From: a virus
IMG/VR virus record: IMGVR_UViG_3300042560_000858
Span: 1-39,050 of that record
Length of the DNA stretch: 39,050 bases
Direction: 5' to 3' (one strand)
Of the stretch, positions 22,386 through 31,257 are shown in pieces (position 1 is the first letter of the stretch; each line of letters begins with the position of its first letter). The notes beneath the pieces are model-generated. The model did not search any database. It was not told the DNA's origin and saw only the letters and a list, made by a program, of their open reading frames with translations. The position numbers and the translations under genes are program-made.

Positions 22386-25300
22386 TTACGGTGCGGGCCA
22401 CTGGATGGCGCTGCTCTCTCCGTATGGGCTGGCCCCGGTGGAGTTGAGGGCTGCAATTCGGAACTGGAACTCATACTTCAGGGTCGATCGGAAGCCGCCG
22501 CCGCTCACTGTGGCCGACGTGCCGCTCACGGTCGCCCAAGTGCGGTAGGCGGGAGAGCTTGTGTCGGTCGTGTTGCGTGCCGGGAGGGCTTGCCACGCGC
22601 CGTACTCCCCGGCGTTGCCGAACGAGTCGAGTGGCCGGTATCGCCACTGAACGACATACGAACTGATCGCAGAACTACCGGCAGACGACGGGGCCGTCCA
22701 CGACACTGTGAATCCGGGCTGCGTGGCGTTTCCGGTGATCGTGTTGTTGATGCGAGTCGCGGACACAGACGTTGGTGCGTTCGGGGCGCTAGAAGCAGAC
22801 GGCCAATCCACGGTCGATCCCTCGACGTACGCTCCCTGCCCGCCGGAGTTGGTGGCGGCGACTCGGAACTGAAAGCCGTAGGTGGTGCCGGACCTCATGC
22901 CAGACAGAGCCACCGTGGCAGTGGTGCCGCTTACGGTCGCCCACTTTCTGTACGCAGGATCAGATGGCGAAGTGGTGTTGCGAACACCAAGCGTCTCCCA
23001 TGCGTCGAACGCCCCACGGCTTGTTCCCACGATCTGCTTGCGAGTCTGAACGATATATCCCGTCGGCGCGCCGCCGGAGCCAGCGGCTGGGGCAGTCCAC
23101 GACAGCGTAAAGCCTGGATTGCCAGCGTCACCGAGAGGATTAGCTATAGCGGTTGTCGTGAGTGATGTGGCGGCACCGGGGGCGGCGACGGTTCCCGGCC
23201 CCGGAGTCGGCGTCGTGGTTCCACTCGTGCCGCCCCAATCCACGACGTTGCTTTCCGCCCACGGCCCGATTCCGTTGGCGTTCGATGCGGCCACGCGATG
23301 CTGCACGCCGTAGCGAATACCGGGCCGCTCCTGCATGTCGGCCGTAACGGCACTTGTGCCCGTAATTTCCGACCATCGCACAGAGCCGGACGTGCCTCTC
23401 GGCGGAAGTGCCACCCACTCCGAGAACTCTCGCCTGCTGCCGTCAGCGTTGAGGATCTGCTTGCGAGTCTGTATCTCGTAGCCCGTGACGGGAGATCCGC
23501 CGTCCACCTCCGGCACCTGCCACGTCACAAGAAACGTCGGCTTGCGTGCGTTGCTGGCCGAGTGAGTTGTAATCACCGAGCCGACGTTGCGCGGGGCGGA
23601 CGTGCGTATGGTTGCCGGAGCGGTCACGTTGCTGGCGAACGAGTAAGGGCCAGTGCCAATGCTGTTGACGGCAGCAACTCGGAACATGTACGTCGTGCCG
23701 GACGTAAGGCCAGTTGCGGTAGCAGACACGGACGAAGACGACGGGGTGCTAACGCTTGCCCACGTCCGCCCCATGTCGGTGGACCGCTGCAACACATAAC
23801 TTGTGATCGGAGCGCCACCGGATGGAGGGGCCTGCCACGAAATCGAAATGCTCGTAGGAGAGAGCGGAGTCGCCTGCGTAGCGCGAGGAGCGCCTGGGCG
23901 ACCGTCTGTTGGATCGCCATCGCTGACGTGATCCGCCACTGCCAGCGGGAAACGCAGCACGCCGCCGCCAACGGGGTCGATGGCGACGAAGTACCTGTCT
24001 GTGGCTATGACGTGCGTGTATCCGTCTGCGGAATCATCGCTGGTGATCTGCTCTGTATAAACAGGCGTTGCGAGGTGGGGCGTCGAAGCTGGAGCGCGGT
24101 AGGCGAGAGCATAACGCACTTCCTGCGAGGTGCTCGTCGCCCGGTAGACGTTCTTGGCTAGGTAGAGGATATCCTGCCCAGCGGCAGCTACGGCGCGAAC
24201 AGAGATAGTGTTCACAGTTCCGCCAGCGTTTACCGCAGACAGATACACAGGGCTGTAGCTAAACGTGATGCCGTCCGTGGTTGAATGAACGTGCGATCCA
24301 GAGGACGAGACAATGACAGCCACGGACCCGGTGCTTGCAATGCAGGACTGCGAAGTGCCTTCGCCGGGGTCGATGTAGTCGATGTTGCTGGAATACTGCC
24401 GCCAGTTGACGCCGTTGTCTTCGCTGTACCTAGCGCCGCCAAACGCACGCCACGGAAGCGCCCGTTCATTGACATCGACCCCCGTTGCGTTGTCCAGAAC
24501 CTGGGGAACAATCCGATAGCGACCAGGAACGCCGAGATAGGATTCGCGAACTCGGGTGATTCCGGACGGCTCTGATGGGCCGACCGCTATCCACGCGCCG
24601 CCAAGGTTCACGCCGTCCTGAAGCCCAATGTCCAAGTCGGATGCAACAACAGCGTTCCAGCTATCGCAGTGAAACACCTTGCCATTGGCGGAAACTAAAA
24701 ATCCGCTGGATGGGCTTCCGATGACTCTGGGCATCCACGCGATGCCATCCGAAAGCACCCTGCTTTGCCATGTGCGGCCACCGTCCGCAGACATGCACAA
24801 ATAAGTCTTGCAGGTTTCTGTCGCGGCTGACTCCACGCCAACTGCCACAAACCTGCCGCCTCCAAACGCAACGTCAGTCCAGATGGCGGACACCGGAAAC
24901 TGGCCCGATGACCAAGTTGCGCCGTCATCGTCGCTGTAGATGAACCGATTTGTGCCGCGATTGAGCTGGGCGAAATGAGACGCGCTAGACGATGAGTTTA
25001 GAGGAAGTCCAACGGGGAACACGCCGCCAGAGGGAAGAGGTAACGGCGAGATTGTTGCCAAGCTGTCGCCGCCATGCCCCACGCCGACGATACGCCCAGA
25101 GCCGTACGCGAACTGCGCAAGCCGCGACCGCCAGTAAGTGATGGTGAAGGTAAAATCCGGTTGTGCAAAAAGGCGGTACGGCCGCGTCATGCTTGCCGGG
25201 CGATCTACGGGCAGCGCAGAAGGCAGCGAAACGGACGGCCTCTGAGTGACCGTGAGCGTGGCCGTTTCAGAAAATTGCTCGTCCCTAACCGGAACCTGAG

Positions 25301-27395
25301 ATGGCGAATCGCCTTTCCACATTCGGGCCCGGTACTGCGTTCCAGACATAGCCACTGAGGCACGCAGCCTCAATTCTGGAAGTGCGACCCCCGGATAAAT
25401 GATAAACGTCGAAAGAGCAACGCCGTTTGCGTCGGTCACGCTCACGGCGCGAAATGGGGTGTCGCTGTTGGGGAGCGACTGCCACACAGGATTTCCGGGC
25501 TGGCGCCGCTGCCACTGAAAGAACCAATACCGTTCTCCAGCCCCGTAGGTCGTGCGAAACCTCATCGTGAACTCTTGTCCGTCCTGCACGACTACGGACT
25601 GTGGCTGATCCAGTGCATACACGTCTGCCGACACAGTTAGGAGCGCGGCACGGGTGCGCACTGTGATGCCGGAGATCGTGACAGTGGCGCTGTACTCCGT
25701 GCCACTATTCGTCACGAGCAAGCCGGTGAGCGAGAGCGTCGTTGCCGTCTGGCCGGAGACTGCCGTCCACGAGACGCTGCCAACCGGCCTGCTCCACCAC
25801 TGAACCGATCCGGTGCCGCCTGAGTACGCAAACGAGAATGTCGCCAACCCAAGCGATGCGGTTGCGTCTTGAGGCTGGATCGTGATCGCAGGGCCAGCCA
25901 CCGTCAGCGTGGCGGCATTGGTGGCGAGAGAGCTTGTTCCGCTCGTGACAACCATTCGGTACTGGTTGCCGTTGTCAACTCCGACGAGTCCTGCCAGAGA
26001 CAGCGTGGTGGTCGTAGCGCCGGAGATGTCCTCCCACGTCGAAAACCCGGCTCGCTGCACTTGCCACCGGACGGTTGGCGAACTCCCGCCGGAGTAAGCT
26101 GCGGTGAACGTCGCTGCGCCGGACGATGCCGTTGCGTTGGACGGCTGCGTAGTGATCGTGACCGGAGCGTCCGTGATCGAAAGCGTTACGGAATTGCTAT
26201 AGATCGTTACGCTGTTCGATGTGACGGCACAGCGGTACGCTACGTTCGCCGTCGCTGAGATGCTGCCGTAGGTGGCAGAGGTGGCCCCAGAGATGTTCGT
26301 CCAGACTCCGCTCGTCAGCGCCTGCCACTGATAGGTGATCGCGTCGTCGGACACGGCCGTGACAGAAAACGTCGTGGATGGCGTCGTGGAGCCGCTGACG
26401 GCCGTAGTGGATACAGGCTGAACAGTGATCTCGAAGTAGTTGACCCGCAACTGGCCTGCACGGCTCCGCACAGTTTTCTGGTCATCCGTGACCGCGCAGC
26501 GAAACCAACGCTTGTTGAGCGAGGCAGTCACGCCGTCGATTGTCAGCCTTGCCGTCGTGGCCCCAGTTGTGCCGCTGCCGTTCGTGACGTTCTGCCACAC
26601 GGTGCCGCCTGGGGTCAGATACTCCCACTGGTATGTGACTGCGCCACGGTTTCCGGTGGCACCGACCGTGAACACCGCAAGGCCGTCTTCCTCGACCTCG
26701 ATGGTTGCGGGGTTCGCGGAAATCGCAAGCTGCGAAGGCGTCGGAAGATCCCCCGGAACGTCGCCGCCGTCAAGGCTCACTGCGGAAACCGTGAGGGTGC
26801 CAAGGTTGTCGTTGTACTGGAGCGAAATGCCAGCACCGGCAGTCAACAGGCCAGCCACCCTGTCGTCTACATCCTCTAGCGTGATGGAACTGTTCGTGCC
26901 GCCCCCAACCGCAGAAGAAGAAACCGTGATGGTCCCGGCGTTGTCGTCGTACGCCACCTTGATGCCGTCCCCAGCCTTGACTGCCGCCCCAACGATGTCC
27001 TGCACGGTCTCAGCAAGGTCAACGATGCTGTTGGAGGACGTGGACAGCTTGGACGCATTGAGCGTGCCTGTGACGGTGGCGTTCCCGCCAATCACGATGT
27101 CTCCGCTAGTCGCGAGAGACTCGACAGAGATGGTAGTCGGCAGTGCGTGCGTGTGATCCGCCCTGGCAGCAGACGCTGACGTGCCCGTTGTGGCAGATCC
27201 GATCGTCGGCGGCGCGGAGGATGCGAGCGGCGTGTTGGTGGCGTAGGGCAGGGCGGCCCAGTTCTGAACGCCGTTGCCGTACTTGATCTTCCCGGTGTCC
27301 GTTTCCAGCCCAGGCTCCCCGTTGGCAAGAACGGGATTGGCGGCCGTCCAGTTGGCGGCCGTGTCTCTGCGTAGCTGAATGCGGACCAGTGTCAT
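22386..27395 (-). CDS. Giant modular fibre/adhesin: Mtd_N-like, Ig-like, Asp-box propeller, FN3 (1669 aa)
   Basis: Domains in order: residues 1-50 match the phage tropism-determinant N-terminal module ('VRIQLRRDTAANWTAANPVL', 'GEPGLETDTGKIKYGNGVQ'). A hinge with 'ADHTH' (80-84), typical of fibres, is followed by two short duplicated beta units (about 142-160 and 187-205). Five Ig-like repeats cover about 220-720. A probable beta-propeller covers about 740-1155, with Asp-boxes 'SDDDGATW' (821), 'SADGGRTW' (869) and 'SEDNGVNW' (991). Four fibronectin type III domains cover about 1166-1667, and the last three look recently duplicated ('AYRKWATVSGT' against 'AYRTWATVSGT'). It overlaps the upstream gene by one base (TAATG) and lies 6 bases before the adaptor gene. 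It is the main candidate for host-surface or glycan recognition; the propeller resembles sialidase-type folds but shows no catalytic triad. Confidence 0.82.
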   Translation of the reverse strand: MTLVRIQLRRDTAANWTAANPVLANGEPGLETDTGKIKYGNGVQNWAALPYATNTPLASSAPPTIGSATTGTSASAARADHTHALPTTISVESLATSGDIVIGGNATVTGTLNASKLSTSSNSIVDLAETVQDIVGAAVKAGDGIKVAYDDNAGTITVSSSAVGGGTNSSITLEDVDDRVAGLLTAGAGISLQYNDNLGTLTVSAVSLDGGDVPGDLPTPSQLAISANPATIEVEEDGLAVFTVGATGNRGAVTYQWEYLTPGGTVWQNVTNGSGTTGATTARLTIDGVTASLNKRWFRCAVTDDQKTVRSRAGQLRVNYFEITVQPVSTTAVSGSTTPSTTFSVTAVSDDAITYQWQALTSGVWTNISGATSATYGSISATANVAYRCAVTSNSVTIYSNSVTLSITDAPVTITTQPSNATASSGAATFTAAYSGGSSPTVRWQVQRAGFSTWEDISGATTTTLSLAGLVGVDNGNQYRMVVTSGTSSLATNAATLTVAGPAITIQPQDATASLGLATFSFAYSGGTGSVQWWSRPVGSVSWTAVSGQTATTLSLTGLLVTNSGTEYSATVTISGITVRTRAALLTVSADVYALDQPQSVVVQDGQEFTMRFRTTYGAGERYWFFQWQRRQPGNPVWQSLPNSDTPFRAVSVTDANGVALSTFIIYPGVALPELRLRASVAMSGTQYRARMWKGDSPSQVPVRDEQFSETATLTVTQRPSVSLPSALPVDRPASMTRPYRLFAQPDFTFTITYWRSRLAQFAYGSGRIVGVGHGGDSLATISPLPLPSGGVFPVGLPLNSSSSASHFAQLNRGTNRFIYSDDDGATWSSGQFPVSAIWTDVAFGGGRFVAVGVESAATETCKTYLCMSADGGRTWQSRVLSDGIAWMPRVIGSPSSGFLVSANGKVFHCDSWNAVVASDLDIGLQDGVNLGGAWIAVGPSEPSGITRVRESYLGVPGRYRIVPQVLDNATGVDVNERALPWRAFGGARYSEDNGVNWRQYSSNIDYIDPGEGTSQSCIASTGSVAVIVSSSGSHVHSTTDGITFSYSPVYLSAVNAGGTVNTISVRAVAAAGQDILYLAKNVYRATSTSQEVRYALAYRAPASTPHLATPVYTEQITSDDSADGYTHVIATDRYFVAIDPVGGGVLRFPLAVADHVSDGDPTDGRPGAPRATQATPLSPTSISISWQAPPSGGAPITSYVLQRSTDMGRTWASVSTPSSSSVSATATGLTSGTTYMFRVAAVNSIGTGPYSFASNVTAPATIRTSAPRNVGSVITTHSASNARKPTFLVTWQVPEVDGGSPVTGYEIQTRKQILNADGSRREFSEWVALPPRGTSGSVRWSEITGTSAVTADMQERPGIRYGVQHRVAASNANGIGPWAESNVVDWGGTSGTTTPTPGPGTVAAPGAATSLTTTAIANPLGDAGNPGFTLSWTAPAAGSGGAPTGYIVQTRKQIVGTSRGAFDAWETLGVRNTTSPSDPAYRKWATVSGTTATVALSGMRSGTTYGFQFRVAATNSGGQGAYVEGSTVDWPSASSAPNAPTSVSATRINNTITGNATQPGFTVSWTAPSSAGSSAISSYVVQWRYRPLDSFGNAGEYGAWQALPARNTTDTSSPAYRTWATVSGTSATVSGGGFRSTLKYEFQFRIAALNSTGASPYGESSAIQWPAP

Positions 27396-27994
27396 TAGGA
27401 CGCAGGCTCCGTAGCGTTGGTGATGTACGAGCCGGAGAGGAACACCTTGGTCGTGGCCGAGAGGTTGTCGCAGGTGAGCAATGCCGTCTGCTCAAGGCTG
27501 CTAACGGTTGTCGGGCGGCGGAACACAATGCGGGACGCAGTTGTGATGTTGGCCCACGTCGGTCCGTAGGTTGTCCAGCCTGAGAAGTTGGCGATGCCGA
27601 TGGCCGAGATGTTGGCCGGGGGAAACGGCAGGCCAGCGATGTAGACGTACCCGCTGCCGCTGCTCTTGGCCGTCAGCGTGACCTGACAGGACACCTGAAC
27701 GATGCTGCCGATCTTGACGTACCGCCCCTTGGTGCCCTTCGCGTCATAGGTCACGGTCGGGTTGGTGGTGTCGCCCTTGATCGTTGGCGTCCACGTTCCC
27801 GCAAGCGTGTCGATGCTGTTTCCAGACTGAGCGGAAACCATCTCGCCGCCCACCTTCATCACCTCGCCGGATTCCAGCTTGGTGAACACAGAGCCGTCCG
27901 CCACGTTGACGGCAAGTTCGCCCTCCAGCAACTGGTCAGCGAGCGGCACGGCCCCCGCATCGCGGACCTTCTTGTGGGAGATGAATACAGACAC
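27395..27994 (-). CDS. Fibre or receptor-binding protein with phage fibre C-terminal domain (199 aa)
   Basis: The N-terminus 'GELAVNVADGSVFTKLESGE' resembles the 'ELAINLADKKLYTK' entry module of phage fibres, and 'VGGEMVSAQSGNSIDTLAGT' is a short linker. The C-terminal part begins 'GTWTPTIKGDTTNPTVTYDA' and continues 'GRYVKIGSIVQVSCQVTLTA', which matches a beta domain I know from the tips of many phage fibres. At 199 aa it is a short fibre or fibre-tip protein, directly upstream of the giant fibre. The two may assemble together or serve alternative receptors. Confidence 0.75.
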   Translation of the reverse strand: MSVFISHKKVRDAGAVPLADQLLEGELAVNVADGSVFTKLESGEVMKVGGEMVSAQSGNSIDTLAGTWTPTIKGDTTNPTVTYDAKGTKGRYVKIGSIVQVSCQVTLTAKSSGSGYVYIAGLPFPPANISAIGIANFSGWTTYGPTWANITTASRIVFRRPTTVSSLEQTALLTCDNLSATTKVFLSGSYITNATEPAS

Positions 27995-27997
27995 GGC

Positions 27998-28330
27998 TCA
28001 CCCCTTCACGGCGAGTCGGAACGTGGCTGTGCCCGCATTGGTGACTGCCACGATGAACGGAGCGCCGAAAAGGGCGTCAGGCAGTGAGTAGGCGTTGTTG
28101 GCTGCGATGGTTGTCGTGACGCCAGCCCCATCAGCGTTGAGTGGCCTTGGAGTCAGTTCCGGGCCGAAGGCGACATTCCATGTGATGGTAGTGGCTCCGC
28201 TGGCTACGGAGTCCACGATGATGACGCCACCGGCAGCGGAGCCAAACGGAATCTTCGGGCTGGTGCTGGCCGAGTTGGTCGCCGTGATTTCAGAGGTGAC
28301 GGAACTGAGTCGCTCGATCTTGTTGGGCAT
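27998..28330 (-). CDS. Small beta-rich phage structural protein (110 aa)
   Basis: The sequence alternates short strands ('GGVIIVDSVASGATTITWNV', 'AGVTTTIAANNAYSLPDALF', 'GAPFIVAVTNAGTATFRLAV') with Gly/Ala/Thr loops, consistent with a compact beta sandwich. I recall similar short proteins (ending in an 'ALPDALFGAPF...V.LKG' pattern) from planctomycete prophages. It is joined by TAATG to the upstream gene and is 3 bases from the fibre gene. A capsid or tail decoration role is plausible but unproven. Confidence 0.65.
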   Translation of the reverse strand: MPNKIERLSSVTSEITATNSASTSPKIPFGSAAGGVIIVDSVASGATTITWNVAFGPELTPRPLNADGAGVTTTIAANNAYSLPDALFGAPFIVAVTNAGTATFRLAVKG

Positions 28331-28869
28331 TACTTCCTCTTCTTCTTCCAGTGCGGAACCATGCGATCCTTGACCTTCTCGACGGCCTCGCCTCGCTTGA
28401 GCTTCGGGTTGGCCTTCATCTCCTTGGCGACGTTCTCTCGCAGGATGTCAGGCGCAAGATCGACGCTGGGTTTTGGCGGCTTTTCTGGTGGCGTGTAGTT
28501 GACGATTCCTCGAACTTCCAAGTCGCGTACCTGGGCAACCCGCTTCACGTCGGCCACGCTGTCTACCCATGCCATCGGGTCGCGGTGCCCACGCTTGTCT
28601 GCAAGTCCACCCATGTAGAACTTGCCCGATGTGTTTATGCCCGCCATCTGGGCTTCGCGGACCATTCGCCTCGCCATGTGCGGTGGCATTGTGTTCATCC
28701 AGCTTCCATCGAGCCTGCCCTCCATGAAGCTGCGGTCTGTGCCCTGCGTTGAGGGAGCCTGCTGGTAGGCCACCATGTCTGCGAATCGCTCGCCCGCCCC
28801 GGACTCGATCGCCGTCTTGTAGCGGTGAACGGCCTCGACACCCAGTGCCTGAATGTGCTTCGGGATCAT
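28330..28869 (-). CDS. Conserved hypothetical protein next to portal (179 aa)
   Basis: Overlaps the portal stop by ATGA. The first half has conserved-looking segments ('MIPKHIQALGVEAVHRYKTA', 'FADMVAYQQAPSTQGTDRSF', 'GKFYMGGLADKRGHRDPMAW'). The second half is a Lys-rich helical tail ending 'VPHWKKKRK'. I recall similar proteins beside portals in several podovirus-like phages, without a known function. The basic tail and location suggest a role in head completion or DNA contact. Confidence 0.65.
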   Translation of the reverse strand: MIPKHIQALGVEAVHRYKTAIESGAGERFADMVAYQQAPSTQGTDRSFMEGRLDGSWMNTMPPHMARRMVREAQMAGINTSGKFYMGGLADKRGHRDPMAWVDSVADVKRVAQVRDLEVRGIVNYTPPEKPPKPSVDLAPDILRENVAKEMKANPKLKRGEAVEKVKDRMVPHWKKKRK

Positions 28870-30932
28870 GGTGCCTCCGGCGGGATGATGTTCATTTCTG
28901 GCGGAATCTCTGGCGGCATACCGGGGTCTTCTGGCGGCAGGCCCTCCGGCGGCATGTCAGGAGGCGGGCCACCCTCTTCCGGCGGCGGACCTTCAGGCCC
29001 CGGCAGGCCCGGAGGTGCGGGCGGCTGCGGAGGTGGCGGCGGGGGAATCAGGTACGGCTGGGCGTCGATGTCGAGCGAGTCGGCCCAATCGGAGATCAGG
29101 GCGTTGAACGGATCGACCACGCCCATCGGGATAAGCTGCTGGAGCACCGGCCCCAGCGTCTGGAGGGCCATCTGCATCTGCTCTTGGCGGGTCGCCTTGT
29201 TTGGCTTTCTCGCTGACCCCGCTTCGACTCTGTACTCATACTCACGAGCAATCCTGTAGGGGTCCAGATTGGACACATGCTGTGCCCATGCTTCTGCGCC
29301 GACCGGCCCGATGACCGGCTCCACGTCCTGCGGCTGGAGAAGCCACCGTGCTGCAAGGGCCTCGCGACGAGCAAGCAGGCTCATTGCGTTTTCGAGGCAT
29401 TCCGCCATGTCGTCCGGCCGAACGCTGATCTGCTCCGCACGGACCTGTGCCTCCGTGGCACTTCTCATCTGTGCCCGCGTCATGCCGTACGCGAGTTCAG
29501 TAAGCCCGACACGCTTGTCGAACATCTCTGCCACCCGGTCGATGATGGCGAAAATCTCGCCGTTCACCGGAGGAAGCTGGAACACCGACACGATCTCGGC
29601 AACCGACCGCCCAAGGGTTTCCGACAGCTCAACGATCTTGAACCCTCCCTCACTGTGGGCGAGGATCTGATCCTTGATGTCCTGATCCGCTGCCTTCGAG
29701 ACCCCGATCATCGTCTCGCAGCTAGTCGCCACACGCTGGGCAAGGAACGACAACGCCCAGTTCAAGAACCTCAATTCCGGCACACCCGGCTTGATGTGGC
29801 TGATCGGCCAGATGTACCCCGGCTTGCGGTGGAACATGAGCGGCACGAACGGCCAGCCGTTTGCTTCGGCCCAGAACGGGATGGGCCACTGCACGGCCGT
29901 GAACAGCGAGTCTGGAACGCCGGTCTCCTCGCTCCCAGGCTCGCTGAATATCTCCGGCGAGACATTGAGTGGGTGCTCAATTCCTTCTGCCACGACGATG
30001 TAGCAGTTGTCGCCCAGAGAATCGTAGTTGCCCACGCTGTCCTTCGGGGCGTCCTTCAGCCTGTCGCCAAAGCCCGTCTTGCTCCAGATTTTCCAGTAGG
30101 TCACAAGCTCGTTCGTCTTGCCGACCTGCTTGGAGTTGGCCCGGTTGTCATACGGCGTATTGCCGTACTTGTCGCCGGTATCTGATATGCGGCCCGTCTT
30201 GCCCTCGATGTTGGCCTTGAGGGCTTCTCGGGACAGGCCGTACTGCTTGGCAACCACGTCGATCGGGTGCGAACACCGTCTGGCACACCAAGTGATGTCC
30301 TCGATCTCCGTGGCGTCCGGGTCCATCGTGAAGTTGTCCACGCTGTCCGCAAACGACCCGATCATGCTGTTGCCGCTGCCGGGATCGGTGACAAGCTCTG
30401 TCCACCACAGGCCCATGCCCTTGATGATCCCCTCGTCAACCACTCGTCGGCTGTGGGTCTTGAGGTCTAGCTCGTTCGGCGTGTAGTTCAGTACACGGGA
30501 CAGAAGCTCGGACACGATCTGGCGAGAGGCATCTGCGGCCATCGTCGCCTGGGCCATCATCTGATACCGCTGCTGCGACTCCATGTCCTCCGGCGTCACG
30601 CCAACGACTTCAGGCGGCACGAACGGGAACTTCGTCGGAGAAATCGTCCGCACCGGGTTGCGGTGGTAGATCACGCTCGCGAACAGCTTGACGGCCTCGA
30701 ACACACGGTTGATCTGCATCCGGAAGCCGGGGGGCGAGATCGTCCGGTTGTAGCCATAGTCGCCCTTGGCGTACTGCTCACGCCAGAACCAGTTGTGCGG
30801 CCCGTCGAAGAACGACATGGCCTCTGCGGCGTCCTCTGTGAACGGCCGCTTGTGCTTGAGGGATAGCTCGATCTTCTTCAGCCAGCCCTGTGCAATCCCA
30901 CGCAGTACGTCATCCGGCTGCTCACTTGCCAT
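28866..30932 (-). CDS. Portal protein
   Basis: A 688-aa portal of podoviral type. The start is the ATG at 30932, with GAGG just upstream and inside the end of the preceding gene; an ATG 10 codons earlier lacks support. N-terminal helices ('FFDGPHNWFWREQYAKGDYG') are followed by 'FRMQINRVFEAVKLFASVIY', 'VDNFTMDPDATEIEDITWCA', 'KPGYIWPISHIKPGVPELRF' and 'GLTELAYGMTRAQMRSATEA'. The last is the long-helix region with a Thr-Glu-Leu-...-Met pattern common in portals. The dodecamer forms the head vertex and binds terminase and adaptor. The last 60 residues are a proline-rich tail ('PPPPPPQPPAPPGLPGPEGP' and on) that portals usually lack. It probably lies outside the ring as a flexible arm. Confidence 0.86.
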   Translation of the reverse strand: MASEQPDDVLRGIAQGWLKKIELSLKHKRPFTEDAAEAMSFFDGPHNWFWREQYAKGDYGYNRTISPPGFRMQINRVFEAVKLFASVIYHRNPVRTISPTKFPFVPPEVVGVTPEDMESQQRYQMMAQATMAADASRQIVSELLSRVLNYTPNELDLKTHSRRVVDEGIIKGMGLWWTELVTDPGSGNSMIGSFADSVDNFTMDPDATEIEDITWCARRCSHPIDVVAKQYGLSREALKANIEGKTGRISDTGDKYGNTPYDNRANSKQVGKTNELVTYWKIWSKTGFGDRLKDAPKDSVGNYDSLGDNCYIVVAEGIEHPLNVSPEIFSEPGSEETGVPDSLFTAVQWPIPFWAEANGWPFVPLMFHRKPGYIWPISHIKPGVPELRFLNWALSFLAQRVATSCETMIGVSKAADQDIKDQILAHSEGGFKIVELSETLGRSVAEIVSVFQLPPVNGEIFAIIDRVAEMFDKRVGLTELAYGMTRAQMRSATEAQVRAEQISVRPDDMAECLENAMSLLARREALAARWLLQPQDVEPVIGPVGAEAWAQHVSNLDPYRIAREYEYRVEAGSARKPNKATRQEQMQMALQTLGPVLQQLIPMGVVDPFNALISDWADSLDIDAQPYLIPPPPPPQPPAPPGLPGPEGPPPEEGGPPPDMPPEGLPPEDPGMPPEIPPEMNIIPPEAP

Positions 30933-31257
30933 TCTTCCTCGCCTCGCGTTCTGACTCTGCAATCACGGAAACGCGGGACGCGGCGAGCTTCTTCATCTGC
31001 TCGAACCACGGGGCAAGCTCCCAGCAGCCCCACTGACGCCACGCATGGTTTTCCTCAAGGCCGGGATCGTCCTTGTGCCGGACGCAGACCTTCTCGGTGA
31101 ACCCAGCTTCGGGGATGAACACAAGAACAGTCGCCGTCATCGCTCCGGGCTTGGAGGAGATCCAGCCGATGCACGGCTCGTTCTGGTTCATCACGCTGGC
31201 GTGCCAGTAAACGGGGTCGCCAATCTGCACGGAAGGAGGGGAAAATTCATCAGCCAT
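30922..31257 (-). CDS. Hypothetical protein between terminase and portal (111 aa)
   Basis: The ATG at 31257 overlaps the terminase stop by 8 bases and has GGAG 8 bases upstream. An ATG 16 codons earlier lies well inside the terminase gene and is unlikely. The protein is beta-rich at first ('PSVQIGDPVYWHASVMNQNE', 'ATVLVFIPEAGFTEKVCVRH'), then has Trp-rich 'WRQWGCWELAPWFEQMKKLA' and a charged C-terminal helix. Small genes at this position are common. The fold could be a small beta barrel. I do not recognise it. Confidence 0.65.
   Translation of the reverse strand: MADEFSPPSVQIGDPVYWHASVMNQNEPCIGWISSKPGAMTATVLVFIPEAGFTEKVCVRHKDDPGLEENHAWRQWGCWELAPWFEQMKKLAASRVSVIAESEREARKNGK

Noticed and set aside
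22386-27395. Diversity-generating retroelement acting on the giant fibre
   Set aside because: The Mtd-type N-terminus prompted this, but I see no reverse transcriptase, template repeat or C-type-lectin domain. The C-terminus is FN3.
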